The notes under the pieces are model-generated. The model saw nothing but the letters and a program-made list of their open reading frames with translations, was not told where the DNA came from and ran no database searches. From NCBI GenBank assembly GCA_036426205.1, contig CM071573.1:45227664-45291663 (forward strand): DNA of 64,000 nt, read 5' to 3'. Shown piece by piece: positions 45,709 through 57,921 of this stretch (its first letter is position 1; every line of letters begins with the position of its first letter). The position numbers and the translations under genes were made by a program. The stretch is from Ascaphus truei. Taxonomy: Eukaryota; Chordata; Amphibia; Anura; Ascaphidae.

Positions 45709-48510
45709 TTATTGCTAACAGTTGACAATCTACATGCTGACAATATCTACACTTCAATATTTTGAGTGTGGGTTTCACAAACTGCACTTATTTGCTTAGT
45801 TTTTGGTGTGCATCTGGTATTTGTGTTTGTATTTGTATGTTGTGGTGTGTGTTATATGTAGTTGTGTTGTTGTTTTTATATGTGATATGTGTTTTTGTTG
45901 AGGTTCGAGCCTTGCAGGGATTGGTGTGTTCATTAATCCTTATGGGCCCAATTCCACTAAGCCCTGTTAAATCAGGGCATTGATGTGTCGTGACCTAAAA
46001 CAACACTGTTATTTCCTTGAGCTAATGCCTTTTCACCAATATTACGTTAAATGCAAAAACTCGTAATGTCATATGGTAATTGCATATGGTAAGAATGAGT
46101 CTAAGACGCTATTTGTGTTAACCGAAGTACTGGTATGCATGCACTATACGGCTTAAATAACAAGGAAAGAAAAGACGTACGTTGAAATAGAATAGCACAT
46201 AGGCATGTTGAAAAATGTAACCATGCATTCTGTTTATTTACAAAATGTTAGTAAATTGTGCTTTCAAATTTTGCAGTTATTGACGAAATTCCATAATTAC
46301 AAAAGACAGCCGTTACAAGCACAAAGACCTATCACAATCACACTGCACAAATATACTTGTAGCCCAAGAAGCCTCCACTCTGCTTCCACAAGGCAAGCAA
46401 ATAATCAGATTTGCTAACATTTGTATAGGAGGGATTACATCCTGATAGTGGACATATATTCCAACTATTTGCAAAATTATGATAGCAAGAATCACCACTG
46501 CACAGAAAACAAAATGGATTTGGAATACCTCCTTCTTGTGATTAATGCCCGGGGTGCATTGCACCCAGAACTACTGTAACATGACATCTAAAGATATGAA
46601 GGGCAGGAGCGCAAAGATAATGAAAAACAAACCAGCAGACTATTCCAGGTAGAGCTGGGGGGACCAACCTTTAGCGCCAGTCCGCGACGATGAGAGCAGG
46701 CAAAACTAAAGTGATATTGGTCTGCACAAGGTATTTGCTGAAACAAGTATCATGGATATCAGGAGAATCAGCAAGGGCAACTTGCACCACTGTGGGCTTC
46801 TGTGCGCCGCCACCACCTGTAACCACTACCCTTTGTCTTCAGGGGAACCCCCGCCATATCCTCAGCACCTGTAATTAATTCCTGTGGAGCCCACGAACCT
46901 GCCTCCTTGTAGTTCCACCACCTTCAAATCTTTTGTGTGGGAGTTTCCACCCACCCCAGTTTCAGCTCATCATTCCATTCACACACATTCATTGGTACCC
47001 TTTACTCTCTTACTAATATACTACTTACTATCCAACTTCTTACTCTGACTAGCCTTATTCATTACTCCTCTTATCCGCCTGCTCCTACCTACACTGAAGT
47101 ACCTCTCAACCATGCCGGGCCCTGGACCTTTCCAATTACTGGCTGTCGCCTTTCCGTCTAACAAGAAATACAGAACTCGCAAGGTCAACACAATATCCGC
47201 GATATCCAATGCACTAGCAGTAGTCCGAACTGACCACCTGGACCATAATACTTCTGACATGCAACGGACCAGGCCCGGCTATGACAAACCGTAATCCAAT
47301 CTCGGACCGGGGCGACAATGACCAACTAGCACATGATCTACGCATCCCCAACCGAACAAGCTGGAAGAAGTTCAAACCCGAGTTATTAGTTTACCATTAC
47401 ACTTCCAGAACACTAGGACCCTAAAAAGAGGGGAGGAATATATGCCATTCTCAGATATCCGCACATAACTATTGTGTCCAGTGTATTAGATAAAGGGCCA
47501 TGGCAAATAATTTAGGGCAGAGGCATATATATCTGAGAATCGCCAGCAAATGAGAGGCTAAGGCAAAAGTCACCAAAGTATGGCCACTATTACAAATTCG
47601 CATCACAAATCACTGGTGCTTTAATGCAGACGGCATCTCTGAGGTAATTGGACCTTTCTTGTCTGGTTTCAACACATATGAGACAAACCCAGCGTAGTCA
47701 TTCAGTGTGTCGCTTCATCTAGCATAACACTTATTCACCACGTTCACAAGACAGTGTGACATGTAATGTATAACCAGCTCCCTGCAAGCAAGGGATGAAA
47801 ATTCTAAAGTTACACTGTATATAATGAGGTTTACAGTTTCTGTTATAGTTATAAAAAAAAGTCACAAGTGTAAAAGTGTATTACTATGCTGGCCAAACAA
47901 CAATTCTTTGTTTAACTGTGTTCTATAATTGTATTCTATTTTCAGATTTAATCAACGTTATCGCACGTACATATGTACAAGTATAATATCGCAATTACAA
48001 ACACAGAATAAATCACAGAACTTTCATAGGATTCAGTGGTAGGGGTAACACAGAAAATGACAAAATACCTACATAAAGCACCAATAACATCGCAACAGCG
48101 GCACTTACATGCACCAAATGTCACAGTGAGGCCTACTCTAGCCTATTTTACTCAGCTGCAGCAGGTGGGACATCTGAATACTTCTTCAGCTCAGGATCTA
48201 TGTCCCCTGGAAAAAGTTGAATGTGATAGAGACAGACAGACAGACCTGGGAAAAATTACAAGATATGATAATAATATATATTTTAATTATGATTATTATG
48301 AATATTATATCAGAAACCGTGGATATAACCACAGAATTATAGACCAGCAAATCCACAAAGCCACCAACAGGGACCTTTTAACACCTCAGTCATAAAATTG
48401 CACTACTGCAAGGGGCGAGGGATAGGTTTAATTACAATCACATTCCAGGATGCCTGTTTTAAAGTAAAAACTCTTTTGTGCTTTATTCATTGTAACAAAC
48501 CATGGAAGAA
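45709..48510. other. Unassigned intronic sequence
   Basis: No element boundary or gene seen. A short palindrome surrounds 47110-47280 (CCATGCCGGGCCC against CAGGCCCGGCTATG). The frame inside it (60 codons from 47112) resembles nothing I know. Confidence 0.35.
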
Positions 48511-48571
48511 GAGATCGATTGTATCTCGAAAGCTCGCACAATATAATGATTTTGTTAGCCACAGAAGGTTG

Positions 48572-48621
<50 letters not shown>

Positions 48622-48644
48622 GATCTATATATATATATATATAT

Positions 48645-48915
48645 AAACAACATTACCATTCTCTCGTCCGGTAAAGAACTGCACTCGGTTCGTAACATGA
48701 AAAAACTGATTGGGCATCTGGAATAAAAAAGATAAGTCACCCAATCCGACGTTTCGGTCCTGGAATAGAATAGACCTTTCTCAAGGGGTGCTATTCCAGG
48801 ACCGAAACGTCGGATTGGTGACTTATCTTTTTTTCAGATGCCCAATACAGTTTTTCATGATTACTGAACCGAGTGCAGTCTTTCTTTACCGGACGAGAGA
48901 ATGGTAATGTTGTTT
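48645..48915. repeat. Near-perfect inverted repeat, about 125-bp arms
   Basis: The left arm (48645-48768) and right arm (48791-48915) are complementary apart from a few single-base differences. Both contain CCAATCCGACGTTTCGGTCC or its complement. The loop is about 22 nt with TAGACCTTTCTCAAGGGG. (TA)n tracts lie on the left (48580-48645). No coding capacity. Confidence 0.85.
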
Positions 48916-48986
48916 TCTATTATTTGAGACTAGCACCTTTCTATATGAACCAGTACATTGAGTGCAAGCTGTGATGTTGGTTGGCT

Positions 48987-48989
<3 letters not shown>

Positions 48990-49029
<40 letters not shown>

Positions 49030-49050
49030 ATTTATATATATATTATATAA
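48990..49050. repeat. (TA)n microsatellite
   Basis: TA run with short interruptions. Confidence 0.9.
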
Positions 49051-49305
49051 TCGCTTTGTCGTTGTAATTCATCTTTAAGAACTCTAATATTGGTCTGCTA
49101 AAATGTATCACAAGCTACAACAGATCTAATTTTCTCCAGGCCCAAATGGGTACTAGAATTTTGAACTGTCATCTAGAACGACAGAGCTAATATGAAGAAA
49201 ATCTGATCACTTCAGTATTTCCTAATGACCAAATAATGAAGAATGCAGTGCTGGGAGATTCAGGACCTTGGACACTTCCATGGAAAACTCATACCGTACA
49301 CAGTA

Positions 49306-49637
49306 CAGGCATACCCCACATTAACATACGCAATGGGACCGGAGCATGTATGTAAAGCGAAAATGTACTTAAAGTGAAGCACTACCTTTTTCCCACTTAT
49401 CGATGCATGTACTGTACTGCAATCGTCCTATACGTGCATAACTGATGTAAATAACGCATGTGTAACAGGCTCTATAGTCTCCCCGCTTGTGCACAGCTTC
49501 GGTACAGGTAGGGAGCCGGTATTGCTGTTCAGGACGTGCTGAATGGCGCATGCGTGAGCTGCCGTTTGCCTATTGAGCGAGATGTACTTACTCGCGAGTG
49601 TACTTAAAGTGAGTGCCCTTAAACCGGGGTATGCCTG
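49306..49637. mobile_element. pogo-like MITE, copy 2, uninterrupted
   Basis: 332 bp, CAGGCATACCCCACATTAAC to CCGGGGTATGCCTG, flanked by TA at 49304-49305 and 49638-49639. It is collinear with 36751-38963 after removal of the LTR there and so defines the LTR insertion point. Confidence 0.9.
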
Positions 49638-49639
49638 TA

Positions 49640-50975
49640 TGTCTCTGACATTAGAAGACTCCAAAGCCGAGATGTGAAAAACCTTCCTGGATTACTTTGG
49701 AAATTATTTCACATTCTTATCTGAAAAAAATAAGTAATTTTGTGAATATAATCTTTAGGCAAGTCAACTGCTATAAGTTTTACAATGTCAAATTATAAAG
49801 GAAAATGCTGAACTTGCTGGCCAGCTATACTTTGGGGGATATTAGTATATTAGAAAAATCACTTTATCTCCCTGTCACTTTCCATACCAGACGTAATCTC
49901 AATGTATTACCTGAACTTTCATCACATTCTGGCAGCTTTCCTCTCATTCTTAATTGGGACTATTAATGCTGTGAGGTTATAAATTGGATTTATTATCAAA
50001 GTCTTAAGAACATAATCATTTTAACAATGCATTTTTTTTGTAGTGATGACACATTTAGCTCTTAAAATCATAATATTTATAGGCACAACTAATCCAAAAC
50101 ATGAAAAACCTAAAATTTTATTGAAGACCAAAGAGAGCAGCATTATGCCAAATGAACTGCTTTCTCACGGATGTTGAGTTGCATCCACCATGAAGGACAT
50201 TTGGCTCTTATTTCTATAACACATTAAAATAATAGTGCAGTTACTTTAGCAAATCATTGGCTATATTTAACATTTATCCTCCTACATTTTAAATAAAAGA
50301 TTCTATGATTTTTTCTGATTTATCATAATGCAATGTTTGTCTAAAAATAACTATCATTACATAACTATTAATAAATTGGACGCTTGAATCTCAGCATGTC
50401 CAGTCTCACACAGGTCCACAGCAACATGATCCTCAGATAATTAGACTTAATTAACTAGAGCACTTATTGAAATGTGCGTTGTAGAAATTATATTATCTTT
50501 GAATGCACATGTCAAATATTTTTTATTTCTGTTACACCCTTACAATTCTCACTTAAGTGCTAAATGACAATTAGCACCTGTATTAGTACTATACCGTACA
50601 TTAACAATTAATGGAGTGATATAGAAGAAATACATAATTAGCTTAATGCTAATTTCTTAGGGATAATTCGTTTGCAGTGAAGGCCACTGCTGTAAACCGT
50701 GAATATGGTTTCACTGATTACTGTGGCGCTCACTTTAATAAGATAACAGTATTCTATTCCCTGCTGCATGTGTCTTTGTAATACCCATCCCCACAGGAAA
50801 ACATGTTATTATATGTTAGCAACTTGTAAAAATGTGCATGTGTACTGTATTTCAATTATTTAAAAGGATCTATAATCATATAATCAAAATACTACTTGTC
50901 ATTTAGGTTCATATTTACCAAGTGGTGAAAAGCCATACAGTCCATTATGGTTCTTCTGCTCTCTTTCTATGCTTC
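49640..50975. other. Intron with possible conserved noncoding block
   Basis: No gene. The part at about 50430-50760 has little repeat character and several TAATTA/TTAATTAA words, such as AGACTTAATTAACTAGAG and CATAATTAGCTTAATGC. It is a candidate for conservation checks only. Confidence 0.35.
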
Positions 50976-50983
50976 TTCTCACA

Positions 50984-51210
50984 TAGACTGCCTCACACTG
51001 ACTGACTGTCTCACACTGACTGACTGTCTCACACTGACTGACTGTCTCTCACTGACTGGCTGTCTCACACGGACTGGCTGTCTCACACGGACTGGCTGTC
51101 TCACACGGACTGGCTGTCTCACACGGACTAGCTGTCTCACACTGACTGGCTCATACTGACTGACTCATACTGACTGACTCATACTGACTGTCTCACACTG
51201 ACTGACTGTC
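50984..51210 (+). repeat. Minisatellite of CACACTGACTGACTGTCT
   Basis: About eleven units of roughly 18-21 bp, with a GGAC variant sub-array (about 51068-51128). The 70-codon open frame (repeating LTLTDC) is a by-product. Confidence 0.9.
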
Positions 51211-51250
51211 AGACTGAGGGTGTCTGTACCATTTGTCCTCAGATGCCTTA

Positions 51251-51448
51251 GGCTGGGGCCATGGTACCGCAGGCAGTGTTCGCGTCCATGCGGCGTGCGT
51301 GTGCGCGGAAGCCGGAGGGGGCACGCGTTGCGTAAGAAATCAGTCGAAACTGATTTCTTGGCTCGACAGGCCGGTCACGTGAGCGGTGTGCCCAATGCAC
51401 CCGCTTTCCCACCTCCTCCGCAGGGGCGAAGGCACCATGTCTCGGGCC
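51251..51448. mobile_element. Harbinger-type MITE C (198 bp)
   Basis: Ends GGCTGGGGCCATGGT and ACCATGTCTCGGGCC are imperfectly inverted, with TTA duplications at 51248-51250 and 51449-51451. It contains GGCCGGTCACGTGAGCGG in common with MITE D and a 14-bp-arm palindrome around AAATCAGTCGAAACTGATTT. Confidence 0.82.
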
Positions 51449-51451
51449 TTA

Positions 51452-52662
51452 GTGTGTAGTCTGGAAGTTAGGAGACCACTTTGTTTTTCGGGCATGTTTG
51501 AATTTCTGTTTTTTCGCTGTTATTTTTATCATGTCTTACTGTACTTGGATTCAAATTAGGAATTTAAAAAAGCATGTGCTGTATAATGTAATATCTAAAG
51601 AACCCTAATCAGTGCCACCGTAAATATGTGTGGAAATCTAACTAGTACAGTGCTGTGTCTTGCTCCAGTCTTATCTAATTACCTGTCTGTGGGTTTAAAG
51701 GATATCACCCTGTGTTCCTGGCTTTTATCATATTATAGGGGTTAAATAAAAATCGCCTACATCAAGCTCAGTGTGTATTATCCAAAGCTGGAAAAACAAG
51801 CAACAACCCCTCCCACCCCCCACCCCCCCAACTAGAAAATGTGTGAAATACCTGTAGTTCTGTAGTTGGCAATGTACTGTAGCCAGGCGTGAGCACCTGC
51901 AGCCCATGTTTAAGTATTCATGAATTATTAAGATAACCTGCATTACAGGGATTCACGTGGACTTACTGTTGCAGTACATTTCTCTGGCAACACAGCAGTA
52001 ATTATTTACAGTCAGTGTTGTGTAAATGTTATGCTGCATAATAAGTAAGAATATATGTGTGAAAGCACCTCTTTTACTTTCATTGTGAGGTTTTAACGCT
52101 TACAGACCCATAGAACATATTTCCAATGGAACTCCGAGCTTTTCCTATACCTTTCCTTCAACAAGGATTTGAATCATTATCATACAATTGTAATCTGTTT
52201 TTTCCCCCCACTCTTTCCAGCCTACATTATTTGCTCTGCACAATCACTGTGTTCAACTTCAATGTCTGGAAAGACTTGCAGCTCACCCCTTAAACTTTTA
52301 GTAATCATAACTTTTCTATAGTAAAGAATGATTTTTAGGATAAATACGTAAAGATGAGCAAAGCTGGTGTGTGAAATCAGAACGTACCAGAGAACCTTAT
52401 GTTCCAAAGCTAAATACAAAATTAAAAGCAAAACCCTAAAATGACCCCAGGCCAAGTGCCCATCTCTACAGGGGAGTTGAAACTTTGGGTTGTGTCTCTC
52501 CATATAAATGTAACGTTTCACTTTTTAAATTTAAGTTTTTCATAATTTCTTTTGGATTGTCACCAAATTATGTAAAACATTTTTTTTAAATAAGCAGGAA
52601 AGTGCTAATGTAGCCAAATAAAGCACAAAGCATGCTTAATATAAGTATAAAAACATAAAAAC
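51452..52662. other. Intron, no gene seen
   Basis: AT-rich unique-looking sequence with a CACCCCCCACCCC tract at about 51813-51830. Confidence 0.45.
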
Positions 52663-52748
52663 TTCAACTGCACCACCTGTGCTGAAGCAGGGATATCCTT
52701 AAAACCTGACCGGCTGGGTATCTTGAGGACTGGAGTTGAGAACCCCTG
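52663..52748. mobile_element. Truncated hAT MITE
   Basis: The right part, CTTGAGGACTGGAGTTGAGA then ACCCCTG, matches the right end of the MITE at 1780-1881 (CTTGAGGACTAGAGTTGCCT). The left terminus is missing, so no TSD can be assigned. Confidence 0.65.
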
Positions 52749-55610
52749 CCTTAATGGTTTTGTATTTGGCTTTGGAAAGTAAGCTTCTGATTTCACACAC
52801 ATGTTTTTTTCCATCTCTTATTACAGATGTAGCACGTGTTATTGCAGTTGCTGGCGGGCGGCAGCTGGTGCAGTAATGCATTAGCCCCTCCCCTTTTTCA
52901 CGTGCGCCTAATTCAAACACAATGGTGTCTGCTCCCGCTGGTGCATTGTCGGTGTCACCCTCTACAATACACCAGCCGGAGAAATAATCTTTGCTACATC
53001 TGTATAAGGTTTAGTTCCATAAAGCATTGTCTGGAATATGCTCTCACTAAAGTCTGTGGACTGGGAGCTGTTTTGTGTATAAAAAAGAAAGTGCCGGTAA
53101 CTGAGACTGATATGAAACACTTGTCTCCACCAGCTGTCACGCTCTAAATGAATGACATAGGAGTACACACAAGGTATCATTAGTGATGAGATTAAACTCC
53201 AACTCTCTTAAAGTTAATTAAATCTGTCAAACCCCCATTAAATAGGCAAAACACTGCAACACATAGATACCTGTACGTTGGAGTATCAGACATTGAAGGG
53301 AAGGACAGAATCCAGCCCTAGTTTGACAGCGCCATTAATCACACAGTGTTTATCCGTTACAACAAGACGGAAATCTATTCTAGTTATAAGTTGGTGGAGA
53401 CAACCAGTTCAACTCTCAGACTCCAAAAAGCAAGAGAAGTTGTAAAAAATCACACGTGAATTTAAAAGTACATCAGTGTAAATCAGTCTTATTCTGGCCC
53501 ACGGAAAAATATTGAACCAATAAATTTGTTTTAAAAAAAAACTAGCATTTTCTGTACACATTGTAAATTGGCGGAGTTTATGTGTTGCGTTTGGAAGGAA
53601 GCTCTGTGTCAAAATGGTTTTAATAGTCCTTGATTTAGTTATTTTAAGTGCTTATTAGAATGATCAATGGTTTCATTTTATAGCGGGAAGCAGACTTTGG
53701 GGAAACAAGTGAACTAGTCATAATTTCCCAACTGGGTTTTTAACAATGTTACTTGCATGGAGGGAAGGGCATTAAACACTGAAAAGATATCACATATTTT
53801 ATATAGGTAGTGAAAGGGCTGTCTGATTCACTGAAATATTTAACACTTTGTATACTAGAGCAAAATGCTCTGCTCTTTCACTATTAATATGCATTTTAAT
53901 TTGCTGCTCTGTGCTTAATATAATCGTGATAAAATTGCAATGCTACAAAACAGCCATAAAATGTAAATGGCTGTCATGGGTTAATCAATACCATATATGC
54001 CAATAGTTACCTGGTAAACTCCCTTCAGATGTATTTTAATATTTTACCGTGAGCCAAAAAAACAACAACAAATAGCCTAACTCTAATACAGACCCTATTG
54101 CACACTTTACTGTAGATAACTAAAAATAACCTTTCCCCTAGAAATACCTACTGTATATAATTGTTTCTATCCCTCTCTTCACTGCCCTATCAACTGTTCC
54201 ACCCCTCTCCCCCTATATGGATTAGGGGTAAAACACATTAACTGAAAAATATGTATACATTCTAATCCATGAACAGAACCTACAAACGAGCTGATGGATG
54301 TACAAGATTGTGTCTCTAAACATACAGAGAAGAATCAGAATAACAACAATGGAATGTAGTAATTGAGACGGCACAGTCAGAGTTGTAATTGCTTGGGAAA
54401 TCAGTAGGATGGGAATTCCCAGCCTTCCTCCACAGCACCACTTACTTATTATTACATTTATTTTGCATTTATTTTCCTTTTTTCATCCTGATCATTGTGA
54501 AGTTCTTTAGCAGTTGTCTATCTCGGAGAACAATTGATGCAAAATTAATCTGCCAGCCTCATTAAAAATGTTTGGGATTGTTATTGAATGATCAGGGCAT
54601 TCATTGAATCTTTGCAGCTGTTTTTTTTCTCTCCTTCAGGACAAGAGCCCTCGGTGTTTGAGTGTAAATATGAAATGACACATAAGAAGTTTACATTGAT
54701 TAATATAAATGGATATAATATAATTTGTGATGCTACTTTGTAACTGTTGGCCTGTAGCTTTATTGCCATACAACTTATACTTACATGTTTGTAGATACTT
54801 ATGGAATATTAAAACATCTGCCACTTCCTCTCATATGAAATAGCCATAATATTGTATGATATATTCCTTTTAATAAAAGAACTGCGACATGTTTTCTTTC
54901 TCTCAGAATATTGTTATTTTAGCCTTTAGCTGTAAGTGGTTGAGGGAATGGCTCCGATAAGGCTGGACTGCTGGATAATACACTTTCTGCTTAATTTAAT
55001 ATTAAAAAGATTAATTTGGTGATCCATTAGTCTTTTTGTGTTGACAACCTTGATGATCAATAATGCAAATGAAAGACTAAAAGCTACATAGTTTTAGGAC
55101 ATTTTAAAATGTATGGTTCGCCTATTTTTGGAAAAGGTATTTGTGCACTCACCTCCACTGTAAATACTATTGTAATTAAAATGTGATTAAAAATGCATTT
55201 GCCTTGGCTGCTGGCTCTATTCTCATGTTACCCTTTCTTTCTCAGTAACTCCTGCGGAGTCAGTCAGCATAAGGAAAAGCAAACAGCACACGCAGTGCTA
55301 ATTATTACTCAGAGTTGTTGCGTACTTCGGCTGTTGTTTAATTATTTCCATAAAACAGTCAGATCTGACATAGACTGCTAATTAACAGACAACATGGTGA
55401 GCCTCATGATCTGTCACCCACGGGGTGCCTTCCTCTCGCTCCGGAGAAACCATTGGAATTAAGTTGGAGTCTAAAACAGGGGCGGACTTTCTATAACAGT
55501 CTATGGGCTCAAAAACATTAGCTTGTTAAACATTGCAGCCACCCCGCACCAGCACTGAAAGAGTCGATCTTAATTGTGTTAAAAAAACATAATGAAATGT
55601 TATTTCATTG
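52749..55610. other. Long repeat-poor intron segment
   Basis: Almost no recognisable repeats for about 2.8 kb, unusual for this window. AT-rich with homeodomain- and POU-like words (for example TTAATATGCATTTTAATTTG near 53883). A splice-acceptor-like tract ends at 54639, but the downstream frame does not support an exon. Confidence 0.4.
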
Positions 55611-55624
55611 CATTTTGTTGAGGT

Positions 55625-55735
55625 ATCATTCCTCTTCCTCTCTCCCTCTCTCTCTACCTCCCTCTCTCCCTCTCTCCCTCCCTCCCTCTCTCCCTCTCTC
55701 CCTCTATCCGTCCCTCTCTCCCTCCCTCTCACATT
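55625..55735. repeat. (CCCTCTCT)n polypyrimidine tract
   Basis: CCCTCTCTCCCTC-type run immediately left of the satellite-rich hAT element. Confidence 0.92.
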
Positions 55736-55765
55736 AGGCACTAGTTCTGTTTGCATACCCTACAA

Positions 55766-56129
55766 CAAGCATGTCAAACTTGCGGCCCACAACGAACATA
55801 TTTGCGGCCCAGCTCGCCAATATTTAACTCGCGCTGTGCGCGCTTTCTCCAAAGGAAAAAAACAAAAACCTCCCCCCTCTCCCGATTGGCTGGCGCGTGT
55901 TGGCACGCTGCCAAATTTTTTTTGGCCCGGAGCAAGCTCTATCCGAGCTTGCATAGTGAGGCCCGCCTCTTCCTTCTGCCTGCTGCCCGCCTCTTCCTGC
56001 TGCCTGCTGCCCGCCTCTTCCTGCTGCATGGAGCAAGTCAGGTGACTACTGCTCCATGCCTGTCTTGCTTCCCTCTTACCCTCCTGCTCCGATTTCTCCC
56101 CTGTTCCGATTTCCCGTCTGTGTGTGTGT

Positions 56130-56163
<34 letters not shown>

Positions 56164-57890
56164 CTGTGTGTGTGTGTGTGTGTCTGTGTGTGTGTGTGTG
56201 TGTGTGTCTGTGTGTGTGTGAGTGAGTATGTCTGTGTGAGTGTGTGTCTGTGAGTGTGTATCTGTGTGAGTGTGTATCTGTGTGAGTGTGTATCTGTGTG
56301 AGTGTGTATCTGTGTGAGTGTGTATCTGTGTGAGTGTGTATCTGTGTGAGTGTATCTGTGTGAGTGTGTTATCATGTGTGAGGTTGTATCTGTGTGAGTG
56401 GTTGTTCTGTGTGAGTGTGTATCTGTGTGAGTGTGTATCTGTGTGAGTGTGTATCTGTGTGAGTGTGTGTATGGTACTGTGTGAGTGTGTGTGTATCTGT
56501 GTGAGTGTGTGTGTATCTGTGTGAGTGTGTGTGTATCTGTGTGAGTGTGTGTGTATCTGTGTGAGTGTGTATCTGTGTGAGTGTGTGTCTGTGTGTGTCT
56601 GTGTCTTGTGTGGTGTTTGCGTGTAGGTGTGTGTTGGGTGTCCTGTGTGTGCTGTGTGTGTGTCTGGGTGTGGTGGGCTGGTGTGTGGGTGGGGGGTGTG
56701 TGGTTGAGTGGTGTTGTCTGAGTGGTGGTGTCTGAGTGTTGTGTGTCTGAGGTGTGTGTTCTGGGAGTGAGCAGTAGAGTGTGGTGTATGAGAGTGTCGT
56801 CTGAGAGAGAGAGAGAGGTCAGAGAGAGAGAGAGGAGTGTTAGAGAGAGGACGAGTGTCAGAACCGATTGAGAGTCTAGAAGTGCAGGAGATCGAGAATT
56901 GTGGAGAGGTCTGTCCTGGCTTGCAGGTACATAGGAGAGCGCCGTGTAGAGGTAGAGAGGCAGAGAGAGAAGAGAGAGAGTGTCATGAGAGAGAGTGTCG
57001 AGGAGAGATAGAGGAGTGATGTATAGTAGAGAGAGAGGTCGCAAAAAGATTGTAGAGAGAGAGAGAGGTGTCAGACTGAGAGATAGAGGTGAGATTCGTC
57101 GAATGAGAGAGAGAGAGAAGTATGTCACGATATAGAGTAGTAGAGGCAGAGGGAGAGATAGCAGAGAGGTCAGAGTAGAGAGATTTGTCAGTTGAGAGAG
57201 GTTAGACGTCAGAGAGAGAGAGAGAGAGAGTGAGATTTCATATAGAGAGAGGCGGTCATAAGAGAGGAGTCTAGGTGTGAACGAGTAGAGAGAGAGAGAG
57301 AGTCAGGGAGAGAGAGAGGAGCGGCGAGAGAGAGAAGAGATGGTCAGAAGAGAGAGTTAGAGAATATAGTGTCTTCAATAGCGGAGAGAGAAGTGTCAAA
57401 GAGAGCGAGAGAGAGTGTCCAGAGAGAGAGAGAGAGAGTGTTCCAGAGGAAGGAGAGAGTGATGTCAGAGAGAGAGAGAGGGGGGGGGTGGAGAGAGTTG
57501 GTGAGAGTGTGGTAGAGAGAGAATGTGGTCAAGAAGTAGTAGAAGTGCATGAGAGTAGTGAGTTCGAGAGAGCAGAGTGAGAGAGAGAGAGAGAGATTGT
57601 CAGAGAGAGGAGTTGTCAGAGAGGGGAGAGGTGTCACAGGAGAGAGCGAGAGTTGTCAGAAGAGAGAGAGAGAGAGAGAGAGAGTGTCAGAGAGAGAGAG
57701 AGAGAGAGAGTGTCAGAGAGAGAGAGTGTCAGAGAGAGAGTGTCAGAGAGAGAGAGAGTGTCAGAGAGAGAGAGAGAGTGTGTCAGAGAGAGAGAGAGAG
57801 TGTGTCAGAGAGAGAGAGAGAGTGTGTCAGAGAGAGAGAGAGAGTGTGTCAGAGAGAGAGAGTGTGTCAGAGAGAGAGAGAGAGAGTGTC

Positions 57891-57921
<31 letters not shown>

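Noticed and set aside
47112..47294. 60-codon frame starting MPGPGPFQLLAVAFPSNKK
   Set aside because: Starts in a good context but resembles nothing known and is covered by a loose palindrome; insufficient support.
54620..54670. Polypyrimidine tract plus CAG at 54639 as the next SORCS exon
   Set aside because: Joined in the phase required by the donor at 8898, the frame meets a stop within about seven codons and does not encode the expected STDYGT residues.
56076..57128. 350-codon minus-strand frame as a gene
   Set aside because: The protein is a translation of TG and GAGA arrays in a hAT element.
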